This document shows positions 8,224 through 16,266 of a DNA stretch of 39,927 nt, piece after piece. The notes beneath the pieces were generated by a model. It searched no databases. It had not been told where the DNA came from and saw only the letters and a list, made by a program, of their open reading frames with translations. Position 1 is the stretch's first letter. The number at the start of each line of letters is the position of its first letter. This DNA comes from Actinomycetes bacterium (GTDB taxonomy: Bacteria; Actinomycetota; Actinomycetes; Propionibacteriales; Propionibacteriaceae), in the NCBI GenBank assembly GCA_023392635.1, contig JAEVYS010000024.1:1-39927 (forward strand), written 5' to 3'. The position numbers and the translations under genes are program-made.

Positions 8224-8975
8224 AGTGCGCCGCCGGTGCTGGTGCGGCGCGGGGCCACGAGCACGGTGCTGAAGTAGGGCGCGCTCGCGGCCTCCACGTC
8301 GCCGAGAGGCGTGATGGTCTGGCCGGGCAGGCCGACGTTCACCCCGAGCACGCCGTCCAGACCGCGGTCGTGGACGAGTTCGAGGAGTTCGGGCAGCTGG
8401 CGTCCGCCCTTGTAGGCGACGACGGTGTCGGCATGGTCGAGCGCCGCGCAGACCGCGTCCAGCCCGGCCGTCACCGGCACGAGGGTGAGGCTTTCGCGTC
8501 CCTCGACGAGCGGGGTCAGGCTGGCCGCGGCCAGCGCCTGCATGGCCGTGATGCCCGGCACGACCGACACGTCAACGCCGGGCACCACTGCCTGTACTTG
8601 GGCGGCGAGGTAGGAGAACGTCGAGTAGACGCTCGGGTCGCCGACGGTGGCGAAGGCGACCGTGGCCGCCCCGGCCTGGAAGGCGTCGACGGCGGCCTGC
8701 GCGGACGCCTCCCACGCTTGGCGCCGCTTCGCGCCGACGCCGCGGCGTTGCGCCATGCTAAACGGCACGCGGCGCACCTTGCCGACAGCGTCGGGGCAGG
8801 CGGCGAGCACGATCTGTTCGGCCCGGCCCGCGTCGTCGCCACTGGTCTCGGTGCTCGGCACCAGGATCACGTCGGCCCGCTCGAAGACGCCGACCGCCTT
8901 GCGGGTGACGAGTTCGGGGTCGCCGGGGCCGACGCCCACCCCGACCAGGGCAGGAATGCGTGCAGCAGTGTCCAA
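8220..8975 (-). CDS. cbiL: Precorrin-2 / cobalt-factor-II C20-methyltransferase
   Basis: CbiL/CobI methylates C20 of the precorrin-2 ring. The protein has VGVGVGPGDPELVTRKAV, VAFATVGDPSVYSTFSYLA and VSVVPGITAMQALAAAS, all typical. I prefer the TTG at 8975 as start, giving 251 residues. It is preceded 5 bases upstream by a strong GAGGAGG ribosome site, and the first conserved residues follow shortly after. A longer open frame up to 9047 runs through the cobalamin riboswitch and is unlikely to be translated. It is the first gene of the leftward operon and therefore the direct target of the riboswitch. Confidence 0.92.
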   Translation of the reverse strand: MDTAARIPALVGVGVGPGDPELVTRKAVGVFERADVILVPSTETSGDDAGRAEQIVLAACPDAVGKVRRVPFSMAQRRGVGAKRRQAWEASAQAAVDAFQAGAATVAFATVGDPSVYSTFSYLAAQVQAVVPGVDVSVVPGITAMQALAAASLTPLVEGRESLTLVPVTAGLDAVCAALDHADTVVAYKGGRQLPELLELVHDRGLDGVLGVNVGLPGQTITPLGDVEAASAPYFSTVLVAPRRTSTGGAL

Positions 8976-9014
8976 GGGAGCCTCCTCAGGTGTCCTCGCC
9001 CGATGTCGTTGCTC

Positions 9015-9140
9015 GGCAGTGAGGCGAGTTCCTGGCTCCCGATCCACGCATGCTGCGTGGGCCGGTCACAGTGGCGGGACCGCCCCGGACTTGCCCTCTT
9101 GGGCTCACCGGAGTTCCTCGGCACATCTCTGCGAGGGCTA
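9015..9140 (-). promoter_or_regulatory. Cobalamin riboswitch upstream of the cbiL operon
   Basis: Read on the minus strand, the region contains the ordered elements of an adenosylcobalamin riboswitch: GGAACTCCGGTGAG (9119-9106), the GCCACTGT core (9075-9068) after a GC-rich stem, and a B12-box-like AGCCAGGAACTCGCC (about 9037-9023). It ends about 40 bases before the cbiL TTG start, with the ribosome site between, so control of translation initiation is plausible. Edges are approximate. Ligand-bound RNA would reduce expression of the seven-gene operon when cobalamin is plentiful. Confidence 0.85.
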
Positions 9141-9188
9141 GTCTGGCACACTCGATGGCGAACAATTGCCACCAGGGGAAGGTTGGTC

Positions 9189-10130
9189 ATGGGCGTATCG
9201 GGGACGGCGACAGCTGTCGGCCTCGCCCTGGGTTGGGCGGCCGACCAGCTGTTCGGCGACCCGTCGCGTTGGCACCCTGTGGCCGGCTTCGGCCGCCTCG
9301 CCACCGCGCTGGAGGATCGCACCTACGCCGACGACCGGCTGCACGGTGCCGTCCACGTCGCCGTGCTGGTCGGCGGCACTGCCGCTCTCGGAGTCGTGGC
9401 TGCGCGGAGCGCCCGAAATCCCGTGCTGGCGACCCTGGCGACTGCGGCAACCACCTGGACTGTGCTCGGCGGGCGGTCGCTGGCCCGCGAGTCCGAGGCG
9501 GTCGCAGCAGACCTGGACGCCGGCGACCTGGCCGCGGCACGACTCCAGGTCAGCCACTTGGTCAGCCGTGACCCGCAGACCCTCGATGCCGACGGCGTGG
9601 CCCGCGCCGCCCTGGAGTCGGTGGCGGAGAACACCTCCGACGCGGTGGTAGCCCCGCTGTTCTGGGGCGCGATCGCGGGCATTCCGGGCCTGTTGGCCTA
9701 CCGGGCGATCAACACGCTCGACGCAATGGTCGGCTACCACAACGAACGGTACGAGCGCTTCGGCTGGGCCGCGGCGAAACTCGACGACCTGGCCAACCTG
9801 GTGCCGGCACGGATCAGCGGCGCGCTCGCCATTCTGGCCGCCCCGCTGGTGGGCGGGCGACCCGCCGACGCACTGCGCGCCGTGCGTGACCAGTCCGGCC
9901 GGCACCCCAGCCCCAACGGCGGCGTGGTCGAGGCAGCGTTCGCCGGCGCGCTCGGCGTTACCCTGGGCGGACGCAACACCTACGGCGGCGTCGAGGAGGA
10001 CCGCGGCGAACTGGGCCACGGCCCCGCACCGTCAGCATCTGACCTTGCCCGCGCGAACCGTCTGGCGCTCGCGGTCTCAGCCGGAGCCGCCGGGCTGAGC
10101 GTCCTGGCCGCGCTCGCGAGGCGACGGTGA
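9189..10130 (+). CDS. cbiB: Adenosylcobinamide-phosphate synthase (CbiB/CobD)
   Basis: The 313-residue membrane protein attaches (R)-1-amino-2-propanol phosphate (or a related amine) to the propionate at ring D of adenosylcobyric acid. Visible family motifs are GWAADQLFGDPSRWHPVAGFG near the N-terminus, VSRDPQTLDADGVARAALESVAENTSDAVVAPLFW in the middle (positions about 120-160), AINTLDAMVGYHNERYERFGWAAAKLDD, and NGGVVEAAFAGALGVTLGG near the end. Several hydrophobic segments fit an inner-membrane location. The ATG at 9189 is used because homology starts there; the upstream frame is riboswitch antisense. It ends in a 4-bp overlap with cobK. Confidence 0.93.
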   Translation: MGVSGTATAVGLALGWAADQLFGDPSRWHPVAGFGRLATALEDRTYADDRLHGAVHVAVLVGGTAALGVVAARSARNPVLATLATAATTWTVLGGRSLARESEAVAADLDAGDLAAARLQVSHLVSRDPQTLDADGVARAALESVAENTSDAVVAPLFWGAIAGIPGLLAYRAINTLDAMVGYHNERYERFGWAAAKLDDLANLVPARISGALAILAAPLVGGRPADALRAVRDQSGRHPSPNGGVVEAAFAGALGVTLGGRNTYGGVEEDRGELGHGPAPSASDLARANRLALAVSAGAAGLSVLAALARRR

Positions 10131-10894
10131 ACGTCCTGTTGCTGGGCGGCACCGCCGAGGCCCGCGAGCTCGCCGGCCTGCTCCCTGCCGAAGGCATCTC
10201 CGTGGTCACGTCGCTGGCCGGCGCCGTGGCCGCCCCGCGCTCGCCCGAGGGCACCACGAGGGTCGGCGGTTTCGGCGGCGTGGACGGACTCGCCAGCTAC
10301 CTGCGTGACCAGCACGTCGACGCGGTGATCGACGCGACCCACCCGTTCGCCGAGCGGATGAGTGCGAACGCGGCGGACGCCTGTGGTCGAACCGGGGTGC
10401 CGTTGCTGCGGCTGTCACGGGCCAGCTGGGCAGCCCGCCCCGACTCCGTGTCCTGGCACTGGGCCGACTCGATCGACCAGGCACGGGAGATCGCCGGCCG
10501 GCTGGGCGAACGGGTCTTCCTCGCGATCGGACGGCAGTCGCTCGGCGAGCTCACCGGCTGGGCCGACCGGTTCGTCCTCGCCCGCGTGGTCGAGCCCCCC
10601 GACTTCGTGGTTCCACCTTCCTGGACGGTGCTGCGGGGACGTGGCCCGTTCCGGATCGAGGACGAACTCGACCTGCTGCGCAGGTACGAGATCGAGGTCC
10701 TGGTCACCAAGGATTCCGGCGGCCCGACCGACGCCAAGCTCGACGCGGCGTCCGAACTGGAGGTGCCGGTGGTCATGATTCGACGGCCGGCCCCGCCCGG
10801 AGGGGTGCGGTGGGTGACGGGCGTGGCCGATGTGATGGTGTGGGTGAAAGGGCTTCGACCGGGCGTGGCCGGTCAGCGTCGTCGCAGCAGGTAG
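10127..10894 (+). CDS. cobK: Precorrin-6A reductase
   Basis: CobK/CbiJ reduces precorrin-6A (or cobalt-precorrin-6A) with NADPH. The 255-residue sequence begins LLLGGTAEARELAGLL, the family's dinucleotide motif, and continues with VIDATHPFAERMSANA, FLAIGRQSLGEL, RGPFRIEDELDLL and LVTKDSGGPTDAKLDAA, all characteristic. The GTG start shares bases with the cbiB stop. Its 3' end overlaps the convergent cobF gene by 22 bp, so the two transcripts are antisense at their ends. Together with cbiB it forms a short rightward unit divergent from the riboswitch operon. Confidence 0.92.
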   Translation: MNVLLLGGTAEARELAGLLPAEGISVVTSLAGAVAAPRSPEGTTRVGGFGGVDGLASYLRDQHVDAVIDATHPFAERMSANAADACGRTGVPLLRLSRASWAARPDSVSWHWADSIDQAREIAGRLGERVFLAIGRQSLGELTGWADRFVLARVVEPPDFVVPPSWTVLRGRGPFRIEDELDLLRRYEIEVLVTKDSGGPTDAKLDAASELEVPVVMIRRPAPPGGVRWVTGVADVMVWVKGLRPGVAGQRRRSR

Positions 10895-11637
10895 GTGTCG
10901 AACATCCAGCCCTTGCGGGCTGCGGCCTCGGCGCGCACCCGCAGGATCTCGTCCCGAACGTTCTGCAGGGGACCGGACACGAGAATCTCGTCGGGGGTGC
11001 CGAGGTAGGCGCCCCAGTAGATGTCCAGGCCTTCGGGTTCGATGGTGGCGAATGTCTGGGCACCGTCCAGCATCACCACCACGTCGTCGACGTCGGTCGG
11101 CATTCCGCCTCGCAGTAGCCGGGCAGGGCTGATCTGGAGCGCGCGGCCCTGCCGGTTGAGCGGGATCTGGTGCCGGGCGGCGAGGGCCAGCACGCTGCTG
11201 ATGCCCGGCAGGACGCGCATCCTGATCGGCGCGTCGGCCGGGGCTGCCGCCACGAGTTGGGCGGCGATCGCCAGGGTGCTCTCGTACAGGCTCGGGTCAC
11301 CCCAGACGAGGAAGCCACCGACCTGCCCCGGGCCGAGCGACTTGCCGACGGCAAGGCTCCACTGCTCGAGTCGTTGGGTGCGCCAGCGGGCCACGGCCTG
11401 GTCGTAGTCGGGGGCGGTCCGCCAGGGCCGCGGTGGGTCGGTGAGCTCGACGATCTGCACGGGCGTGGTGCGGTGCCGCTCGACCACGATTCTCCGCGCC
11501 TCGACGAGGTCGTCCAGGTCACCCTCCTTCACCACCACGAAGAGCACATCGAGCTGCTGGATGGCGCGGGACGCTTCGATCGTCACCCAGTCGGGATCTC
11601 CGGCACCGATGCCGATCAGGAAGAGTTCACGGTTCAC
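10873..11637 (-). CDS. cobF: Precorrin-6A synthase (deacetylating), CobF-type C1-methyltransferase
   Basis: The 254-residue product starts at a GTG overlapping the stop of the cobB/cobC fusion gene (GTGA). It has the tetrapyrrole-methylase opening FLIGIGAGDPDWVTIEA, a DPPRPWRTAPDYDQAVARWR segment characteristic of CobF, FLVWGDPSLYESTLAIA, LPGISSVLALAARHQIPLN and a C-terminal GAYLGTPDEILVSG. CobF methylates C1 and expels acetate from precorrin-5 in the oxygen-dependent pathway. Its presence beside CbiX and CbiG, with no CbiD in the window, is odd (see findings). The frame is open much farther upstream, but that part is antisense shadow of cobB. Confidence 0.88.
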   Translation of the reverse strand: MNRELFLIGIGAGDPDWVTIEASRAIQQLDVLFVVVKEGDLDDLVEARRIVVERHRTTPVQIVELTDPPRPWRTAPDYDQAVARWRTQRLEQWSLAVGKSLGPGQVGGFLVWGDPSLYESTLAIAAQLVAAAPADAPIRMRVLPGISSVLALAARHQIPLNRQGRALQISPARLLRGGMPTDVDDVVVMLDGAQTFATIEPEGLDIYWGAYLGTPDEILVSGPLQNVRDEILRVRAEAAARKGWMFDTYLLRRR

Positions 11638-14099
11638 GATCCACCTCCGGTTCGTGGCGAGCCCGAGCGGAGCCCGGAGAGGGTTGCGACGAGGGAATCG
11701 GCAACCTCGGGCGCTGGCACTTTGACCCTGATCCAGGTGGGGCCGAGGCCGGGGAACGACTCGCCGCGCCGGACGGCGAAGCCTGCCGCGGCGAGGGCGG
11801 GCCGGACCGAGCCGGGGCCGCAGCAGGAGGTGTCGACGAGCACGAACGGCGCTGCCGAGGGCACGCTGGGGAAGCCCGCGTGCGACAGTGCCGCGACCAG
11901 GTGGTCGCGGTCGGCGTTCAGGGCGAGATACCGGCTCGCGGCATCGGCCCGTGCGGTCGGGGTGCTGGTGGCGATCATCGCCGCGATGGCGGGCGCCGAG
12001 ACCGGCCAGGAGGGCTGGGCCTGCGCCAGGCGCGTGATCAGGCGGGGGTCGCCGACGACGTAGCCGACCCGTAACCCGGCCAGGCCCCACGTCTTGGACA
12101 GGGACCGGAGCACGAGCCGGTTCGGCATGTCCGAATCGATCAAGGACTCGTGTTCGTCGGTGGCGTCCATGAACGCTTCGTCGACCACCAGCAGCCGGCC
12201 GTGGCCGGCTTCGAGCAGGGCGTCGCGACGGTGGAGCCAGCCGGTCGGGTTGGTGGGGTTGCCGACGAACAGGGCATCGGCCCAGGCGGGCAGTCCGGTG
12301 AGGGCGGGGACGCCGCGGTCGGTGCGGACGGGCAGGAGCCACCGCTGGACGGCGTGGCCGGCGGCCCGCAGCGCAGCTTCGGGTTCGGTGAACTGGGGGT
12401 GCACCACCAGCGGGTGGGTGGCGGTGAGGGCCCGGGCGATGAGGGCGAACCCCTCGGCCCCGCCGGCGGTGGGGAGCACCATCTCCGGCGGAACTCCGTG
12501 GGCCGCAACGATCGCGGTTCGGGCCAGCTCGACGTCGGGGTAGCGGCCCAGCGCGGTGGTGGCGGCGGCGATCTGGCCGGCGAGCCACGGCGGGGGGCCG
12601 GGCAGCATGACGTTGACGGCCAGGTCGACCAGGTTGGGGGCCGTGTCGTGGTCGCCGTGGTGGTGGAGGTCGATCCCGTCGGCGCGGCCGGCGTGCGCCG
12701 GGGCCGGCTCGATGCCGCCGGTTCGGGCGGTGAAGGCGGCTGCGGCGTCGGCGAAGCGTTGGGCGCACTCGGGCTGCCCGGCCCAGTGCAGGTGCAGGTA
12801 GGAGGCGTGCAGGGTCGGGATCCCGGTCCGGGCGGGGTCGAGGGAGAAGCCCTCGCCGACCTCCGACCAGGTCCAGGCCGGGCTCGGCCCGGCCGGCGGG
12901 CTGGTCTGGGTGCGGTGGAACTCGTGGCCGGCAACCCGCGTCCCGGCCGGCACGAGCAGGGTGTCGGTGGGTGTGGTGGCGGTGCGGTAGCCGAGGGTGA
13001 GCCGGGGAGTCATCCGGCTGATGGAGGGCAGCGCGCCGACCATCGGGTGGCCGTCGAGGTGCTCGGTGAGGTACAGCTGGCCGGCGCATTCGGCGACGGT
13101 GGGGAGCCCGGCGGCGATCGCGTCGGCGACCGCCGCCCGCAGTTCGGCGTTGGCGCTGAGCTCGACGGCGTGGACCTCGGGGAAGCCGCCGCCGATGTAC
13201 AGCCCGGCCAACCCCTGGGGGAGCCGGGTGTCGGTCAGCGGGTCGATCTCGACGACCCGGCAGCCGGCCGCGGTGAGCAGTTCGGCGGTCTCGGCGTACC
13301 GGAAGGTGAACGCGCGGCCGGCGAACATCCCCACCAGGGGCCGCCCGGCCACCGGGGTCACGACCATCGCCGGGTCCCACGGGGTGGCGTCGAGCGGTGG
13401 GGCGCTGCCGGCCAGGTCGAGGACGGCTGCCAGGTCGACGTGCTCGGCGACGTGCGCGGCAAGGGTGGCGATGGTCGCGGCCGATTCCGCGCGTTCGGCG
13501 GCGGGCACGAGACCCAGGTGGCGGGACGGGGCGGCGATCCCGCCGCTGCGCGGTACCAGGCCGAGCACCGGGACACCGGCCGCGGCGAACACCGCCGTCA
13601 GCTCGGCGCCGTGGCGGGGACTGGCCACCCGGTTCACGACCACGCCGCCGATGCGGATGCGTTCGTCGAAGCCGCGCAGGCCCAGCGCGCTGGCTGCGGC
13701 GGTCCGGGACGACCCGGCCGCATCAACCACCAGCAGCACCGGGGCCTCGATGAGCCGCGCGATGTGGGCGGTGGAGCCGAACCCGTCGCGTCCCAGCTGG
13801 CCGTCGAACAGCCCCATCACGCCCTCCACGATCGCCATCTCTGCCGGGGCAGGGGAGAGCGTGCCGTGCAGGAACAGCCGTGGCACCAGCTCCTCACCGG
13901 CCAGGACGGCGTCAAGGTTGCGGCCCGGGCGGCCGGTCGCGAGTGCGTGGTAGCCGGGGTCGATGAAGTCCGGGCCGACCTTGAAGCCGGCCACCTGCCG
14001 TCCGGCGGCGGCCAGCGCAGCCATGATCCCGGTGGCGATGGTGGTCTTTCCCGCCGAAGATGCGGCGGCGGCGACGACGAGCCGGGGGATCGTCACCAT
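11634..14099 (-). CDS. cobB: Cobyrinate a,c-diamide synthase / threonine-phosphate decarboxylase-like fusion (CobB-CobC)
   Basis: The 821-residue protein joins two enzymes. Residues 1 to about 465 are CbiA/CobB: P-loop SSAGKTT at 14-20, KVGPDFIDPGYH at 40-51, and a class I glutamine amidotransferase part with the nucleophile in VAECAGQLYL (Cys338) and His residues in LHLHW near 436-438. This half amidates the a and c carboxylates with ATP and glutamine. Residues from about 475 are a PLP-dependent CobC/CobD-like aminotransferase fold: NPTNPTG at 614-620, VVDEAF around Asp640 and SLSKTWGLAGLRVGY with the PLP lysine Lys669. This half would supply aminopropanol phosphate from threonine phosphate for CbiB. 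An alternative GTG start at 14096 would make a 4-bp overlap with cobO. Confidence 0.92.
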   Translation of the reverse strand: MVTIPRLVVAAAASSAGKTTIATGIMAALAAAGRQVAGFKVGPDFIDPGYHALATGRPGRNLDAVLAGEELVPRLFLHGTLSPAPAEMAIVEGVMGLFDGQLGRDGFGSTAHIARLIEAPVLLVVDAAGSSRTAAASALGLRGFDERIRIGGVVVNRVASPRHGAELTAVFAAAGVPVLGLVPRSGGIAAPSRHLGLVPAAERAESAATIATLAAHVAEHVDLAAVLDLAGSAPPLDATPWDPAMVVTPVAGRPLVGMFAGRAFTFRYAETAELLTAAGCRVVEIDPLTDTRLPQGLAGLYIGGGFPEVHAVELSANAELRAAVADAIAAGLPTVAECAGQLYLTEHLDGHPMVGALPSISRMTPRLTLGYRTATTPTDTLLVPAGTRVAGHEFHRTQTSPPAGPSPAWTWSEVGEGFSLDPARTGIPTLHASYLHLHWAGQPECAQRFADAAAAFTARTGGIEPAPAHAGRADGIDLHHHGDHDTAPNLVDLAVNVMLPGPPPWLAGQIAAATTALGRYPDVELARTAIVAAHGVPPEMVLPTAGGAEGFALIARALTATHPLVVHPQFTEPEAALRAAGHAVQRWLLPVRTDRGVPALTGLPAWADALFVGNPTNPTGWLHRRDALLEAGHGRLLVVDEAFMDATDEHESLIDSDMPNRLVLRSLSKTWGLAGLRVGYVVGDPRLITRLAQAQPSWPVSAPAIAAMIATSTPTARADAASRYLALNADRDHLVAALSHAGFPSVPSAAPFVLVDTSCCGPGSVRPALAAAGFAVRRGESFPGLGPTWIRVKVPAPEVADSLVATLSGLRSGSPRTGGGS

Positions 14100-14707
14100 T
14101 CGATGCCCGCCTGGCCCTTCTGGCCGGTGTCGAAGGGGTGCTTGCGTTTGGTCATCTCGGTGACGGTTGTGGCGATCTCGACGAGTTCGGCCGGGGCCGC
14201 CCGCCCGGTGACCACGACGTGCTGCACCCCGGGCCGGTCGCGCAGCGTCGCCACCACCTCACCGACATCCAGCCAGCCCCACGTCAGCGGGTAGGTGAGT
14301 TCGTCCAGCACGTACAGCTGGTGCCTCTGCGCAGCCAGGCGGGAGGCCACCTCGCCCCACGCCTCGCGGGCTGCGTGGGCGTGCTCGGGCTCGGCACCTG
14401 GCTTGCGGACCCAGCGGCGGCCGGCCCCGGTGGCGTACCACTCGACCTCCCCGCCGGCGCCGCTGCGTTCGTGCTCGGCCCCCAGCGCCTCGAGCGCGGC
14501 GCGTTCGCCGGTGACCCACTTCCCGGACTTGATGAACTGGAACACCCCGATCGACCAGCCCTGGTGCCAGGCCCGCAGGGCGAGCCCAATCGCTGCGGTG
14601 GTCTTGCCCTTGCCCTCCCCGGTGTTCACGATCAGGGCGGGCAGGAGCCGCCGCTCCTTCGTGGTCAGCCCGTCCCCGGCGGTGTCGACGGGTTCGCCCT
14701 CAGGCAT
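14093..14707 (-). CDS. cobO: Cob(I)yrinic acid a,c-diamide adenosyltransferase
   Basis: CobO/BtuR (CobA-type corrinoid adenosyltransferase) transfers the 5'-deoxyadenosyl group of ATP to cob(I)alamin-type corrinoids. The P-loop variant NTGEGKGKTTAAIGLALRA lies at 28-46. VFQFIKSGKW, VLDELTYPLTWGW, VVTGRAAP and the terminal TEMTKRKHPFDTGQKGQAGIEW follow in the expected order. The length of 204 residues is normal. It is the first gene of a leftward unit cobO-cobB/cobC-cobF with overlapping ends, and is divergent from cbiT across a 62-bp gap. Confidence 0.95.
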   Translation of the reverse strand: MPEGEPVDTAGDGLTTKERRLLPALIVNTGEGKGKTTAAIGLALRAWHQGWSIGVFQFIKSGKWVTGERAALEALGAEHERSGAGGEVEWYATGAGRRWVRKPGAEPEHAHAAREAWGEVASRLAAQRHQLYVLDELTYPLTWGWLDVGEVVATLRDRPGVQHVVVTGRAAPAELVEIATTVTEMTKRKHPFDTGQKGQAGIEW

Positions 14708-14769
14708 GTCGGGGTCCGGTTCTCCAGCTCACGGCCCAGATTGTGCCGCATCCGGTTAGGGTGCTCGCC

Positions 14770-15357
14770 ATGACCGACCATGCCGGGCCCTGGGTCCAGC
14801 TCAGCGCCGGGTTGCCCGACGAGGCGTTCGTCACCGACGGCCTGCTGACCAAGCGGGTGCTACGCGCCTACGCCCTGGCCGTGCTAGCCCCGCAGCCCGG
14901 GGAGCGGTTGTGGGATCTGGGTGCCGGCACCGGCTCGATCGGCATCGAGTGGTGCCGACTGCACCCGGCCAACACCGCCATCGCCGTCGAGCGGGACAAT
15001 GAACGCGCCGCACGCATCGCGACGAACGCCAGGAACCTGCAGGTCGCCGGCCAGCTCGATGTGCGGGTCGGCGACGTGGCGTCGCTGCTCGCCGAGCTCC
15101 CCGCACCGGACGCGGTCTTCGTCGGCGGCGGTGTCGAGGACCAGGTATTGCAGGACTGCTGGGTGGCCCTCGGCCGCCACGGACGGCTCGCCGCCCACAG
15201 CGTCACCGCCGACTCCGACGCGATCCTGCTGGAGGCCTACCGGCGCTGGGGCGGGGAGCTGAGCCGGATCGGGGTCGAGGTCGCCGAACCGATCGGACGG
15301 TTCACCGGCCTGCGGCCGCTGCGCAGCGTCACGAGTTGGGCCGCGACCAAACACTGA
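14770..15357 (+). CDS. cbiT: Precorrin-6Y / cobalt-precorrin-6B C15-methyltransferase (decarboxylating), CbiT
   Basis: The 195-residue product is a class I SAM-dependent methyltransferase with SAM motif LWDLGAGTGSIGIEW at about 47-61, an AVERD acidic loop after it, and VFVGGGVEDQVLQDCW typical of CbiT. It methylates C15 and removes the acetate carboxyl at C12. The partner CbiE is encoded separately at 6755-7429. I use the ATG at 14770; a GTG at 14743 would add nine residues (PHPVRVLA type) with no family support. The gene is divergent from cobO and stands alone ahead of the second riboswitch. Confidence 0.9.
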   Translation: MTDHAGPWVQLSAGLPDEAFVTDGLLTKRVLRAYALAVLAPQPGERLWDLGAGTGSIGIEWCRLHPANTAIAVERDNERAARIATNARNLQVAGQLDVRVGDVASLLAELPAPDAVFVGGGVEDQVLQDCWVALGRHGRLAAHSVTADSDAILLEAYRRWGGELSRIGVEVAEPIGRFTGLRPLRSVTSWAATKH

Positions 15358-15434
15358 CCCCGGACAGGTCCAGTCCGGCGTGCTGAGACGGGCGTCCCAG
15401 AATTACGCAATCTTGCGCATCCGGGCGTCTTGAG

Positions 15435-15540
15435 GTGCGAGGATCAAGTGCCGTCCACGACACGGAACCCGGTGAGAATCCGGGACGGTCGGGCCACTGT
15501 GACCCCAGCGATGGGGGAGTCAGATACGTGCGTGGGCGAC
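15435..15540 (+). promoter_or_regulatory. Cobalamin riboswitch upstream of cbiMNQO
   Basis: The region has the classical elements in order: GGAACCCGGTGAGAATC (15464-15480), CGGGACGGTCGGGCCACTGTGACCCC spanning 15481-15505 with the GCCACTGT core, then GGGGGAGTCAGATACG as the B12-box region (about 15513-15528). It ends about 40 bases before the cbiM ATG; the likely ribosome site GAAAGGG is at 15564-15570. It should lower cobalt import when adenosylcobalamin is abundant. Edges are approximate. Confidence 0.9.
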
Positions 15541-15579
15541 GGTTCCTTAGGCCACGTCACCTAGAAAGGGAACTCACTG

Positions 15580-16266
15580 ATGCATATCGCTGAGGGATTC
15601 CTACCTGTCGTTCACTGCGTCGCTTGGTACGCATTCTCCGCCCCATTCGTCGTCCACGGCGCCCGCAAGGTCGTCCAGCAGGCGAAAGAACACCCCGAGT
15701 CGCGGCTGCTGCTGGCCGCCGCTGGGGCCTTCACCTTCGTCCTGTCCTCGATCAAGCTCCCCTCGGTCACGGGCAGTTCCTCCCACCCCACCGGGACCGG
15801 CCTGGGTGCGGTCTTGTTCCGGCCGCCAGTGATGGCGTTCCTGTCCACGATCGTGCTGATCTTCCAGGCGCTGCTGCTGGCCCACGGCGGCATCACCACC
15901 CTCGGCGCGAACGTGTTCAGCATGGGTATCGCCGGACCCTGGGTGGGCTACTGGTTCTGGAAGCTGTCCAGCAGGTTCGGCTGGAACCGCAACGTCGGGG
16001 TCTTCCTGGCCCTGGCGTTCGCCGACCTGTCCACCTATGTGGTGACGAGCTTCCAGCTCGCCCTCGCCTTCCCGGACCCGGTCTCGGGCATCCTCGGCTC
16101 GGTGGTCAAGTTCACGAGCATCTTCGCGATCTCCCAGATCCCTCTCGCTATCGCTGAAGGTCTTCTGGGAGTGCTCGTCTTCCGACTCATCTGCGATGTT
16201 GCCAGGCCCGAGCTGGAACGCCTCGGCGTCCTCAGCCCGGCCGTTGCCGAGGCGGTGTCGGCATGA
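15580..16266 (+). CDS. cbiM: Energy-coupling factor cobalt transporter substrate-specific subunit CbiM
   Basis: The 228-residue membrane protein begins MHIAEGFLP, the invariant CbiM/NikM N-terminus whose His2 is a ligand of the transported metal. It continues with SSIKLPSVTGSSSHPTGTGLGA, carrying further histidines, and LLLAHGGITTLGANVFSMGIAGPW. Several hydrophobic helices fit the family. With CbiN, CbiQ and CbiO it forms an ECF-type importer that brings cobalt ions across the cytoplasmic membrane. It is first in a four-gene operon with stop/start overlaps and follows a cobalamin riboswitch, which favours cobalt over nickel as substrate. Confidence 0.95.
   Translation: MHIAEGFLPVVHCVAWYAFSAPFVVHGARKVVQQAKEHPESRLLLAAAGAFTFVLSSIKLPSVTGSSSHPTGTGLGAVLFRPPVMAFLSTIVLIFQALLLAHGGITTLGANVFSMGIAGPWVGYWFWKLSSRFGWNRNVGVFLALAFADLSTYVVTSFQLALAFPDPVSGILGSVVKFTSIFAISQIPLAIAEGLLGVLVFRLICDVARPELERLGVLSPAVAEAVSA

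Noticed and set aside
10873..13380. 835-codon frame that contains cobF at its end
   Set aside because: Only the last 254 residues are protein-like; the rest is arginine/proline-rich out-of-frame cobB. The GTG at 11637 is the start.
12150..14294. Very long open frame opposite cobB/cobC
   Set aside because: It is antisense to a clearly recognised enzyme, and its glycine/valine/arginine-rich translation is the usual shadow in high-GC DNA.
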